The position numbers and the translations under genes are program-made. A stretch of 57,417 nucleotides of DNA, from positions 1-57,417 of the forward strand of contig CANRKI010000003.1 in assembly GCA_947631175.1 (NCBI GenBank), given 5' to 3'. Of this stretch, positions 41,396 through 50,714 are shown piece by piece. Under the pieces are notes generated by a model, which was given only the letters and a program-made list of their open reading frames with translations, made no database searches and had not been told where the DNA came from. Source of the DNA: an uncultured Flavobacterium sp. (GTDB lineage Bacteria; Bacteroidota; Bacteroidia; Flavobacteriales; Flavobacteriaceae). Numbering within the stretch: position 1 is the first letter of the stretch; each line of letters opens with the position of its first letter.

Positions 41396-42561
41396 TGCCT
41401 ACAAACTCGTTACTACAAAATAAAATTTGTGTTCTTATTCCTACATACAACAATCATAAAACATTAAAGCGCGTTTTAGATGGTGTTTTGGAATATACAC
41501 AAAATGTGATTGTTGTAAACGACGGGTCGACGGATACTACGTCAGAAATTTTGTTGGAATATTCGCACATTACAAAGGTGCATTTTTCTGAAAATAAAGG
41601 AAAAGGAAAGGCTTTGCAAGCGGGGTTTAAAAAGGCTTTGGCTTTAGGTTATGATTACGCGATTACTATTGATTCGGACGGGCAACATTATCCACAAGAT
41701 TTGCCCTTTTTTTTTAATGAAATCGAAAAGGCAACTTCACCTGTTTTGTTAATTGGTAGCCGAAATATGGCGCACGATTCGGTTCCTAAAAAAAGTAGTT
41801 TTGGAAATAAGTTTTCGAATTTTTGGTTTAAGTTCGAAACCGGAATTGAGTTGACCGATACACAATCGGGATACCGAGCGTATCCGTTACATTTTATCCC
41901 AAAACGCTTTTTTACTTCAAAATTCGAGTTCGAGATCGAGGTAATTGTTCGCACAGCTTGGAATAATGTAGCGGTTAAAAATATTCCGATTCAGGTGCTT
42001 TATGATCCTGCAGAAAGGGTTTCGCATTTTAGGCCTTTTCGTGATTTTACCCGAATTAGTATTTTAAATACCGTTTTAGTTTTTTTACTTTTTGTTTACA
42101 TCAAACCACGCGACTTTTTTAGAAGTTTTAAAAAAAAAAGTTTTAAACGTTTTATAAAAGAAGATGTCCTTTCTGTTAACGATAGTCCGTTAAAAAAAGC
42201 GCTCTCAGTCGCTTTAGGAACATTTATTGGTTTGTCTCCATTTTGGGGATTTCATACAGCTTTAACCATAACTTTAGCGGTTTTTTTCAAACTAAATAAG
42301 GTTTTGGCTTTTACTTTTTCAAATGTTAGTATTCCGCCAATGATTCCGATTATTATTTTTGGATCGATATGGACCGGAAGCGAAATTTATCCGTCTACTG
42401 TTGCATTTAGCTTTCAAAATATATCTTTTAAAGCTATCGAAAACAATTTAGTTCAATACCTAATTGGGAGTTTTACTTTGGCATTTATATTTTCTATAAT
42501 TTTGGGTTTTGTTAGCTACGTTTTATTTACGTGGGTTAAAAATAAAACTCCGAATACTTAG
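41395..42561 (+). CDS. Family 2 glycosyltransferase with C-terminal DUF2062
   Basis: 388 residues. The N-terminal GT2 domain (about 10-235) shows CVLIPTYNN, VNDGSTD (41-47), SENKGKGKALQAG and the DxD-type DSDGQ (93-97), like dolichol-phosphate mannosyltransferases. A hydrophobic segment (about 225-240) leads to a DUF2062 membrane domain (about 255-385) with LGTFIGLSPFWGFHT and several helices. Such fusions transfer sugars to lipid carriers at the membrane. Flexirubins are not known as glycosides, so its substrate here is uncertain, though GT2-type genes are regular members of aryl polyene loci. Confidence 0.85.
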   Translation: MPTNSLLQNKICVLIPTYNNHKTLKRVLDGVLEYTQNVIVVNDGSTDTTSEILLEYSHITKVHFSENKGKGKALQAGFKKALALGYDYAITIDSDGQHYPQDLPFFFNEIEKATSPVLLIGSRNMAHDSVPKKSSFGNKFSNFWFKFETGIELTDTQSGYRAYPLHFIPKRFFTSKFEFEIEVIVRTAWNNVAVKNIPIQVLYDPAERVSHFRPFRDFTRISILNTVLVFLLFVYIKPRDFFRSFKKKSFKRFIKEDVLSVNDSPLKKALSVALGTFIGLSPFWGFHTALTITLAVFFKLNKVLAFTFSNVSIPPMIPIIIFGSIWTGSEIYPSTVAFSFQNISFKAIENNLVQYLIGSFTLAFIFSIILGFVSYVLFTWVKNKTPNT

Positions 42562-42566
42562 TCCTT

Positions 42567-45500
42567 ATGCATCACTTTTTTTACACGCTATATAATTTCT
42601 TTCAAAAAAATAAAATCGTTGGGATTTTAAGTGCTTTTCTGTTTTTATTATTATGTGGATGGTTGGCTTCAAACATTACGTTTAATGAAGATATTACCCG
42701 AATAATTCCTAAGAACGAAAAGGCAGATGTGACATCTAAAGTGATGAAACAACTTAATTTTTCGGATAAAATCACAGTTTTAATCGAAAAAGATAAGTTG
42801 GCAAGTACAGATGAAGCTACTTTGTTGGCGCAAAGCTTTTATGATTCTATTCAAGTTGATTCTGTTTTTATAAAAGATATTCAAGGTTATATTGATGAAA
42901 GTGTAATGGATGAAACTTATGCTTTTGTCAATCAAAACTTACCTCTTTTTTTAGAAGAAGAAGATTACAAAACGATAGAAAAGAAATTGATAGTAGATAG
43001 TTTAAAAGCTACAGTTCAATCTAATTTTAACACGTTAATCTCTCCAACAGGTTTTGTAGCCTCAAAATACATTCAGCAAGATCCGTTAGGATTAACTTTA
43101 ATAGGATTAAACAAACTTCAAAATCAAAATAAAAATTCAGGATTTACTTTAGTAAACGGTTTTATAACAAGTGCCGATTCGAGTAAAATTGTACTTTTTA
43201 TCAATCCTAAATTCGAAAATTCGGATACAGATACGGGTGCTCGTTTTGCAGAATATTTATATGGAATTCAGCATAAATTAAATCAAGAATTTACTGGAAA
43301 AGGCACAATAAGTTACTTTGGTGCTACTTTGGTAGCCGATGCAAACGCCAAACAAATTAAGTCGGATATTTTCTCGACTATTATAGTTTCGATGGCTACT
43401 TTAATGCTTTTACTTATTTTATTTTATCGAAAAATAAGTATTCCGCTCATTATATTTATTCCAACACTTTTTGCAGGTGCTTTTGCTTTGGCGGTTTTAT
43501 ACCTTATAAAACCAACGATTTCTGCAATTTCATTAAGTATTTCTGCGGTTTTAATAGGTATTACAATCGATTATGCTTTGCATATTTTAACGCATTATAA
43601 GCGCCACACCAACCCTAAATTATTGTATAAAGAAATTACCAAACCATTAATAATGAGTGCAACGACCAATGCGGTTGCCTTTTTGTGTTTGCTTTTTGTA
43701 CATAGTGAAGCGTTGGTAGATTTAGGAATTTTTGCATCGGTTGCTATTTTAGGTTCTGCAATTTTTTCGCTTCTTATAATTCCGCATATTTATAAACCAA
43801 ATGAAAAATTACAAAATAGCTCTATTTTAGATAAAATTTCGGGTATTTCGTTCGAAAAGAATAAAGTTTTAATTGGAATTTGCGTTTTTGTTATTGCAAT
43901 TAGTTTTTTCACTTTTTCAAAAGTGGGTTATAATAACGACTTATCGGCTTTAAATTTTGTGCCGAGTCATTTAAAACAAGTTGAGCAAAAGCTAGATAGT
44001 TTGATGCACAATCAAGCAAAATCTATTTATGTAGTTTCCTACGGAAATTCGTTTGATGAAGTGATGAAAAATCATAAATCTGTGGAAATAGTGTTAGACA
44101 AAGCTGTTTTAGATACGGTTATTTTTCCTTACAATTCCATACAAAATGTTGTACAATCTCAGCAGCAACAAAAACAATCTATTCAAAAATGGAATTCCTT
44201 TTGGCAAGATAAACAAGTAAATGTTCAGACCACATTACAAACCGAAGGTGCAAAATTTGGCTTTGCCGAAAATGCCCATCACCATTTTTACAATCAATTT
44301 CTAAAACCTTTACATGTTTTATCTATTGCAGATTTTAACCAAATTTCAGCTTTAGCAACGGCAGATTTCATTTCTGAGAAAGATGGATTTTATACCATTT
44401 CAACTCTTGTAAAGTTAGAAGAATCGAATAGAGATGCTTTTTTAACGCAAATTAATAAGTTGGAAAATGTAATTTCGATAGATCGAAAACAGTTAAACGA
44501 AACGTATTTAGGGCAGTTAAAATCTGATTTTAATAATTTAATCGATTATTCGGTTATTGCTGTTGTTTTAATTCTGTGGTTCTTTTTCCGTCGTTTCGAG
44601 TGGGTTTTATTTAGCATGACGCCAATTGCTTTAACCGGGTTGGTAACTGCTGGTTTAATGGGACTTTTTAATATCGAATTCAATATTTTTAGTGCCATAG
44701 TTTGCACGTTGGTTTTTGGTCATGGTGTCGATTTTTCCATTTTCATGACTTCTGCTTTGCAAAAGGAATACACAACTGGTAAAAACGAATTACAAACCTA
44801 TAGAACTTCTATTTTATTAGCCGTTTTAACAACGGTTTTGGCCATTGGCGCTTTAATTTTTGCCAAACATCCAGCCTTGCTTTCTATTGCAAGTGTATCG
44901 TTAATTGGTGTGTTTTCGGCTGTGATAATCACATTTGTTTTTTATCCATTATTATTTAAAATATTGGTTATAAACCGAGTTAAAAAAGGCAAATCTCCAA
45001 TTACCTTTCGATTGTTTATTCTGAGCGTTTTGTTTTTTATTTATTATGGATTTGCTTCGCTTTTCACCTCTATTTTTTCTCGAATTGTTTTAAAATTCTT
45101 ACCATTTTCTAAGAAAAAGCGTCAGGATGTTTTTAGTAACTTGATGTCAAGTTACATGAAATCGGTTTTGCATTTAAATCCATATGTTAAAAATAAATTC
45201 GAAAATCCGTATAACGAAACTTTTCAAAAACCAGCCGTAATTATTGCGAACCATACATCGTTTCTGGATACGTTGTCGGTTGGAATGCGAGTTCCTAAAA
45301 TTATTTTTATTGTTAACGATTGGGTTTGGAATTCGCCAGTTTTTGGACGCGTAGTTCGTGCGGCTGGATTTTTCCCTGTTTCTGAAGGAATTGAAGGCGG
45401 ATCACAACGATTACGAGATAAAATTGAATTGGGATATTCGGTTATGGTTTTTCCAGAAGGAACCAGATCGTACGATAATACGGTAAAACGTTTTCATAAA

Positions 45501-46223
45501 GGTGCTTTTTATTTGGCCGAACAATTAAATTTAGATGTCGTTCCGTTCTATATTCACGGTAATAGTGAAGTGATGCCAAAAGGTGATTTTATTGTTTATG
45601 ACGGAAGATTATCCTCTAAAATTGGCAAGCGAATTTTGGCTTCTGATTTAAGTTTTGGCGCAACCTATTCGGAAAGAACAAAAGCTATTTCTAAATATTT
45701 TAAATCTGAATTTGATGTTTTTAGATTGGAAAGAGAAAACGAAAATTATTTTAAAAAGAAACTCCTTTGGAGTTATTTATATAAAGAAGAAGACGTTATT
45801 AATGATGTAAAAGCTGATTTTAATCAAAATAAAACCACTTATCACGCTTTGAATTCGTACTTTAAATCGAATGAAAAAATAGTGCATTTGGCCGATAATT
45901 ATGGTCAAATCGATTTTATTTTAGCTTTACAACAAACAGGTCGAAAAATACATTCGGTTATTGAAAATGATGAAAAACGTGCTATTGCACAATCTAATTA
46001 TTTAAATGTACATCGAAATATTACGTTTACAAATGAATTAATTATTGAATCAAAGCTTTTAATTTCTAAAAAAATAGATAAAAATGATTTAGATTTTAAT
46101 AAATTAGCGGAGTATTCGGAGATAATTTTAATTAAAAATACAGAATCTATTGTTGCACTTGAGACATTAGGTTTCCGAATTAAAACGCAATTAAATCAAA
46201 TCACTTACTTTGTCAAAAATTAA
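42567..46223 (+). CDS. MMPL/RND-type transporter fused to a PlsC-type acyltransferase
   Basis: 1218 residues with three parts. Residues 1-825 form an MMPL/RND-like transporter: membrane helix at about 18-36, a periplasmic domain, helices at about 270-415 with GITIDYALHI, a second periplasmic domain and helices at about 655-815 with GHGVDFSIFM. Residues about 885-1060 form a PlsC/LPLAT domain with His896-X4-Asp901 (NHTSFLD) and FPEGTRS (962-968). The last 120 residues look like a degenerate SAM-methyltransferase Rossmann fold (IVHLADNYGQIDF, then VIENDEKRAIAQS), without the usual glycine motif. The fusion suggests export coupled with acylation of the pigment or a lipid. Inference from domains and context. 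Confidence 0.85.
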   Translation: MHHFFYTLYNFFQKNKIVGILSAFLFLLLCGWLASNITFNEDITRIIPKNEKADVTSKVMKQLNFSDKITVLIEKDKLASTDEATLLAQSFYDSIQVDSVFIKDIQGYIDESVMDETYAFVNQNLPLFLEEEDYKTIEKKLIVDSLKATVQSNFNTLISPTGFVASKYIQQDPLGLTLIGLNKLQNQNKNSGFTLVNGFITSADSSKIVLFINPKFENSDTDTGARFAEYLYGIQHKLNQEFTGKGTISYFGATLVADANAKQIKSDIFSTIIVSMATLMLLLILFYRKISIPLIIFIPTLFAGAFALAVLYLIKPTISAISLSISAVLIGITIDYALHILTHYKRHTNPKLLYKEITKPLIMSATTNAVAFLCLLFVHSEALVDLGIFASVAILGSAIFSLLIIPHIYKPNEKLQNSSILDKISGISFEKNKVLIGICVFVIAISFFTFSKVGYNNDLSALNFVPSHLKQVEQKLDSLMHNQAKSIYVVSYGNSFDEVMKNHKSVEIVLDKAVLDTVIFPYNSIQNVVQSQQQQKQSIQKWNSFWQDKQVNVQTTLQTEGAKFGFAENAHHHFYNQFLKPLHVLSIADFNQISALATADFISEKDGFYTISTLVKLEESNRDAFLTQINKLENVISIDRKQLNETYLGQLKSDFNNLIDYSVIAVVLILWFFFRRFEWVLFSMTPIALTGLVTAGLMGLFNIEFNIFSAIVCTLVFGHGVDFSIFMTSALQKEYTTGKNELQTYRTSILLAVLTTVLAIGALIFAKHPALLSIASVSLIGVFSAVIITFVFYPLLFKILVINRVKKGKSPITFRLFILSVLFFIYYGFASLFTSIFSRIVLKFLPFSKKKRQDVFSNLMSSYMKSVLHLNPYVKNKFENPYNETFQKPAVIIANHTSFLDTLSVGMRVPKIIFIVNDWVWNSPVFGRVVRAAGFFPVSEGIEGGSQRLRDKIELGYSVMVFPEGTRSYDNTVKRFHKGAFYLAEQLNLDVVPFYIHGNSEVMPKGDFIVYDGRLSSKIGKRILASDLSFGATYSERTKAISKYFKSEFDVFRLERENENYFKKKLLWSYLYKEEDVINDVKADFNQNKTTYHALNSYFKSNEKIVHLADNYGQIDFILALQQTGRKIHSVIENDEKRAIAQSNYLNVHRNITFTNELIIESKLLISKKIDKNDLDFNKLAEYSEIILIKNTESIVALETLGFRIKTQLNQITYFVKN

Positions 46224-47742
46224 TTCAAATATCCAATACGATGTTGTTGTTACAGGCAGTGGCTTAGGCGGCTTAGTTTCGGCATTAATTTTGGCAAAAG
46301 AAGGTAAAAAGGTTTGTGTTTTAGAAAAAAACAACCAATACGGAGGAAATTTACAAACCTTTGTACGCGAAAAAACAATTTTTGATACAGGGGTTCACTA
46401 CATTGGTGGTTTAGATAAAGGACAGAATTTACATACGTATTTTTCGTATTTAAATATCATGCAAGATTTAAAACTTAAAAAGTTAGATGAAAATTGCTTT
46501 GATATGATTCACTTTTTCGATCATCTTACTACTTATCCGTTGGCACAAGGTTATCAAAATTTTGTTGATCAATTGGTGAAATATTTTCCTTCCGAAGAAA
46601 AAAACATCTATCAATATATAGAAGATATTAAATCAATTTGCATTCAATTTCCACTTTATAACGTTTCTGCTCAAGGCAGTTATGATACGCGTGTTTTTGA
46701 GCTAGGATTGTATGATTATCTAACAAATCTTACTAAAAATAAAAAGTTACAAGCTGTTTTAAACGGAAACAGTTTGTTGTATGCTGGGCATAAAAACACG
46801 CCGTTTTATGTTCATGCTTTAATCATGAACTCGTATATTGAGAGTTCGTATCGATGTATAAACGGCGGAAGCCAGATTACCAGATTACTTATAAAACAAC
46901 TTCGAAATTATAACGCGGATATCTTTAAACACAGTGAAGTTGTAAAATACGAAGTAGAACAAAAAGTTATTACAAAAGCGATTTTAAAGAATGGAGAAAC
47001 CGTTTCTGGCAAATTGTTTATATCTAATATCGATCCAAAAACAACTTTACAACAAGTTGGGCAACAATATTTTAAAAAAGCATATTACAATCGTATCATG
47101 AATTTGGAAGATACAATTGGGTCTTTTTCGGTTTTTATCAAATTAAAGCCTAATCAAATTCATTACATGAATAAAAATCTTTACTTCCATCAAACTATTA
47201 ATGATGCGCATTTGGTAGAACCTATTTTTAAAGATGTTCCTAAGTTTTTGTTAGCGATGAACGCAAACCAAGAAGATCAGAAATACGCTGAAAGCTTAAC
47301 TATTTTGTGTTATATGGATTTTGAAAAAGTAAAAGCTTGGGAAAATACTGTAAATACGGTCGCAAATCCTACAGATCGCGGTTCCGATTATGAGGCGTTT
47401 AAAAAACATTATGCCGATATTTTGGTTAGTGAAGTTTGTAAAATTTTTCCGAATGCAAAAAATGTAATCGAATCCTATTACACCACTACGCCACTTTCGT
47501 ACCGAGATTATATTGGCGTAAATCAGGGTAATTTATACGGTCCGGTTAAAAGTGCATTAAATCCACTCAATCATTTTATCGCTACAAAATCTAAAATTGA
47601 TAACCTTTATTTTACTGGACAAGGTGTGAACATGCACGGAATTTTAGGTGTTACTATTGGTGCAGTTGCAACCTGTGCCGAAATTTTGGGTAAAGATTAT
47701 TTAATTTCTAAAATAAAAGCACATGAAGAAATGGTATATTAA
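46210..47742 (+). CDS. Phytoene desaturase/CrtI-type FAD-dependent oxidoreductase
   Basis: 510 residues. FAD-binding GSGLGGLVSA (16-25), then VLEKNNQYGGNLQTF, as in carotenoid desaturases, retinol saturase and related isomerases. The C-terminal block LYFTGQGVNMHGILGVTIGA binds the flavin. The start is TTG at 46210, with a 14-base overlap with the preceding gene; no ATG is available before the FAD motif. Since the substrate here is a polyene, desaturation, isomerisation or oxidation of the conjugated chain is a plausible tailoring step. A carotenoid enzyme is less likely, as no other carotenoid gene is near. Confidence 0.85.
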   Translation: MSKINSNIQYDVVVTGSGLGGLVSALILAKEGKKVCVLEKNNQYGGNLQTFVREKTIFDTGVHYIGGLDKGQNLHTYFSYLNIMQDLKLKKLDENCFDMIHFFDHLTTYPLAQGYQNFVDQLVKYFPSEEKNIYQYIEDIKSICIQFPLYNVSAQGSYDTRVFELGLYDYLTNLTKNKKLQAVLNGNSLLYAGHKNTPFYVHALIMNSYIESSYRCINGGSQITRLLIKQLRNYNADIFKHSEVVKYEVEQKVITKAILKNGETVSGKLFISNIDPKTTLQQVGQQYFKKAYYNRIMNLEDTIGSFSVFIKLKPNQIHYMNKNLYFHQTINDAHLVEPIFKDVPKFLLAMNANQEDQKYAESLTILCYMDFEKVKAWENTVNTVANPTDRGSDYEAFKKHYADILVSEVCKIFPNAKNVIESYYTTTPLSYRDYIGVNQGNLYGPVKSALNPLNHFIATKSKIDNLYFTGQGVNMHGILGVTIGAVATCAEILGKDYLISKIKAHEEMVY

Positions 47743-49387
47743 AACAATCAGCATTATTTTTTTAGGTGTTTTATCTGGTTGTGGAGTAAAAAAATCGTTC
47801 GATTATTCACCAAAAATTGCTGATTTTAATAAATCTGAATTTACTTATGTAAGTGATACCTTACTTCGTGTAAATCAGCATTTTCTTCAAAAAAATAAAT
47901 TTAATAACTGGGAATTAAAAGTTAGCGGTTCTCCTAAGGAAATAGGCTATTATTCGGGGTTACTGACCGAAAAACTCTACAAAAATCAAGAAAAGTTTTT
48001 TTTTTTAAATATTGAAGCAAACATTCCTTCCACTTTTAAACAAAAAATGCTAGTTCGTTTTTTACGTTGGTACAGCAACGAAATGTATACGCATATTGCC
48101 GACGAATATCAAAAAGAAATCCATCAATTAGCGCAATTCTCTAACGACAAATACAATTGGGTAGCACCAAAATTTCAGCGTGCTTTGTATTTACATGGCG
48201 CTCACGATATTGGTCATGCCATGCAAGATTTGGCCTTAGTTGGCTGCTCGTCGTTAGCTGTTTGGAACGAAAATACCGAAAATAATGAGCTTTTAATAGG
48301 TCGAAATTTTGATTTTTATGTAGGTGAAGCCTTTGCACAAAATAAGTTGATTCAATTTATTAAACCCAATCAAGGTTATGCTTTTGCCTCGGTTTCGTGG
48401 CCAGGAATGGTTGGCGTTGTTTCTGGAATGAATGTGAAAGGAATTACGGTTACTTTAAACGCTGGCAAGTCGGATATTGGATTAAAGGCAAAATCGCCCG
48501 TATCTATAGTTGCTCGCGAAATTGTACAATATGCTAAAAATATTAATGAAGCTATTGAAATTGCAAAGCGACATGAAGTTTTTGTAGCCGAAAGTTTGTT
48601 AATTGGATCGGCTAGTGAACGTAAAGCCGTAATTATTGAAATATCTCCTAAAAAATTTGATGTTTACGAGCCACATCATAATTATACAATTTGTACCAAT
48701 CATTTTCAGAGTGAAACGTACAAAGATGATGAAAGAAATGTAACCGCATTTAAAAATAGTCATACACAATATCGATTTGAAAAAATTGAAGAAAAATTGA
48801 CAGAAGTTAAACAATGGAATCCACGAAAAATGGCTCAAATGTTGCGCGAAACTTCGGGTTTAAACGATGTGAATATTGGATTTGGAAACGAAAAATCCTT
48901 GAATCAATTAATCGCACATCATGCCGTAATTTTTCAGCCCGAACAATTAAAAATGTGGGTTTCTTCTTCGCCTTATCAACTTGGCGAAATGGCTTGTTAT
49001 AATTTAAATGATATTTTTAAGGAAGAAGATTTTACAAAAAACAATTTATTTGTAGAAGAAGAAAATATTAAAGCATCCGATTTTGTGCGTTCTTCATCTT
49101 TCTCAAACTATGAAATTTATAGAAAAAAGTTAAAAGATTTAGATCGTGTTGTGGATAAAAAAGCAATATCCGAAAATACTTTAATTGAATTTCAGAAATT
49201 AAATCCCGAACTTTGGAAAGTGTATGACGTTAGCGGTCAAATTCAATATAAAAAAGGATATTATCGCGCAGCAAAAAACACATTTACAAAGGCTTTATCT
49301 TGCGAAATCGCAACTGAAAATGATAAAGTTCGAATTCAAAAATACATCTCAAAAATCAATAAAAAATTAAAATGCAAATCCAAGTAG
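47723..49387 (+). CDS. Lipoprotein of the C45 peptidase / acyl-CoA:6-APA acyltransferase family (Ntn hydrolase)
   Basis: 554 residues. The leader ends in VLSGC (Cys20), a good lipobox. The Ntn-hydrolase core starts at Cys175 in ALVGCSSLAVW, the position where C45 acyltransferases cleave themselves to expose the N-terminal cysteine. LLIGRNFDFYVGEAF, GMVGVVSGMNVKGITVTLN and ICTNHFQ match the family order (GRNxDF, MNxxG, NHF). The last 60 residues look like TPR-type helices (YKKGYYRAAKNTFTKAL). Such enzymes form or break amide or ester bonds. In this locus an acyl transfer joining pigment parts at the outer membrane is possible; hydrolysis is the alternative. Overlaps the neighbours by 20 and 16 bases. 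Confidence 0.83.
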   Translation: MKKWYIKTISIIFLGVLSGCGVKKSFDYSPKIADFNKSEFTYVSDTLLRVNQHFLQKNKFNNWELKVSGSPKEIGYYSGLLTEKLYKNQEKFFFLNIEANIPSTFKQKMLVRFLRWYSNEMYTHIADEYQKEIHQLAQFSNDKYNWVAPKFQRALYLHGAHDIGHAMQDLALVGCSSLAVWNENTENNELLIGRNFDFYVGEAFAQNKLIQFIKPNQGYAFASVSWPGMVGVVSGMNVKGITVTLNAGKSDIGLKAKSPVSIVAREIVQYAKNINEAIEIAKRHEVFVAESLLIGSASERKAVIIEISPKKFDVYEPHHNYTICTNHFQSETYKDDERNVTAFKNSHTQYRFEKIEEKLTEVKQWNPRKMAQMLRETSGLNDVNIGFGNEKSLNQLIAHHAVIFQPEQLKMWVSSSPYQLGEMACYNLNDIFKEEDFTKNNLFVEEENIKASDFVRSSSFSNYEIYRKKLKDLDRVVDKKAISENTLIEFQKLNPELWKVYDVSGQIQYKKGYYRAAKNTFTKALSCEIATENDKVRIQKYISKINKKLKCKSK

Positions 49388-50658
49388 ATACCTTGTCGGC
49401 TCAAGAAATTAAAAAATTTCAGGAGCAAAAACTACAAGAACAATTGCAGTTTGTAAATCAAAATTCGCCGTTTTATAAAAAATTATTTATCGATAAAAAC
49501 ATCGATATCAATCAAATTAAAACTCTTGAAGATTTACAAAAAATTCCAACGACATGTAAAAACGATTTGCAGCAGTTTAATGACGATTTTTTTTGCGTTC
49601 CCATGCATCAAATTCGTGATTATGCCACAACATCTGGAACCTTAGGTTCACCTGTAACTTTTGGACTTACTGATAAAGATTTGGATCGTTTGGCATTTAA
49701 CGAAATGACTTCCTTTAAAATTGCAGGTATAAAACCAGGCGATGTAGTACAATTAATGACTACTATTGATAGACGTTTTATGGCTGGTTTAGCTTACTTT
49801 TTAGGGTTAAGAGAGTTAGGCTGTGGCGTGATTCGTGTTGGATCTGGAATCCCACAAATGCAATGGGATAGTATCTTTAAATATCAACCAAAATATTTAA
49901 TAGGCGTTCCGTCTTTCATTTTAAAAATGATTGAATTTGCCGAAAAAAATAACATTCCGTACCAAGAATCGAGTATTGAAGGTGTGGTTTGTATTGGCGA
50001 AGCACTTAGAACGGCAGATTTGCAACCTACAATTTTAGCCAATAGAATTACCGAAAAGTGGAATATTAAACTTCATTCAACTTACGCATCAACCGAAATG
50101 AGTTCGGCTTTTACTGAATGTGAACATTTTAATGGCGGGCATGTGATACCTGAATTAATTATCACCGAAATTTTAGATGATAACGAACAACCCGTTGCCG
50201 ATGGCGAAAGTGGCGAGCTGGTTGTTACGACCTTAGGAGTTGAGGGCGTACCGTTAGTGCGTTTTAAAACAGGTGATGTGGTTCGAAAACATATGGAAAG
50301 TTGTAAGTGCGGCAGAAATTCGTATCGAATTGGTCCGGTTGAAGGACGTAAGCAACAAATGGTAAAATATAAAGGCACAACGTTATATCCGCCAGCAATG
50401 CACGATGCTTTAGCTAATTTTGAATCGATTGAATGTCACGTAATCGAAATTTGGCACAACGATTTAGGAACCGATGAAATTGTGATAAAACTAGCTTTTA
50501 AACCTAATTATGAAGAAGATGTTGACGCAATTAAAGATCATTTTAGAGCAAAACTTAGAGTTACTCCAAAGGTTGAAATTGCCTCGATTGAGGAACTTCA
50601 AAAAATTATATTTAATCCTTTAAGCCGAAAACCTATTGTTTTGATAGATAAAAGATAA
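49372..50658 (+). CDS. Phenylacetate-CoA ligase-like AMP-forming acyl-activating enzyme
   Basis: 428 residues of the PaaK/adenylate-forming superfamily. The P-loop-like TTSGTLGSP (86-94), STYASTEMS with the conserved Glu, VVTTLGVEGVPLVRFKTGD and the C-terminal GRKQQMVKYKG are in order. A cysteine pair (SCKCGRNSYR) fits PaaK-type structure. These enzymes activate aromatic acids with ATP and load CoA or an ACP. With the ammonia-lyase at 21289 it would activate p-coumarate as the starter of the aryl polyene. It closes the second pigment operon; the gltX promoter follows 30 bases later. Confidence 0.87.
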   Translation: MQIQVDTLSAQEIKKFQEQKLQEQLQFVNQNSPFYKKLFIDKNIDINQIKTLEDLQKIPTTCKNDLQQFNDDFFCVPMHQIRDYATTSGTLGSPVTFGLTDKDLDRLAFNEMTSFKIAGIKPGDVVQLMTTIDRRFMAGLAYFLGLRELGCGVIRVGSGIPQMQWDSIFKYQPKYLIGVPSFILKMIEFAEKNNIPYQESSIEGVVCIGEALRTADLQPTILANRITEKWNIKLHSTYASTEMSSAFTECEHFNGGHVIPELIITEILDDNEQPVADGESGELVVTTLGVEGVPLVRFKTGDVVRKHMESCKCGRNSYRIGPVEGRKQQMVKYKGTTLYPPAMHDALANFESIECHVIEIWHNDLGTDEIVIKLAFKPNYEEDVDAIKDHFRAKLRVTPKVEIASIEELQKIIFNPLSRKPIVLIDKR

Positions 50659-50688
50659 GAAATATCGTTTTTCGATTATGGATAATTG

Positions 50689-50696
50689 TATCTTTG
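50689..50696 (+). promoter_or_regulatory. -7 promoter element of gltX
   Basis: TATCTTTG, an exact TAnnTTTG match, 18 bases before ATG 50715. It overlaps an in-frame TTG at 50694, which shows that ATG 50715 is the start. Confidence 0.6.
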
Positions 50697-50714
50697 CAAA
50701 AAATTTTATTTAAA

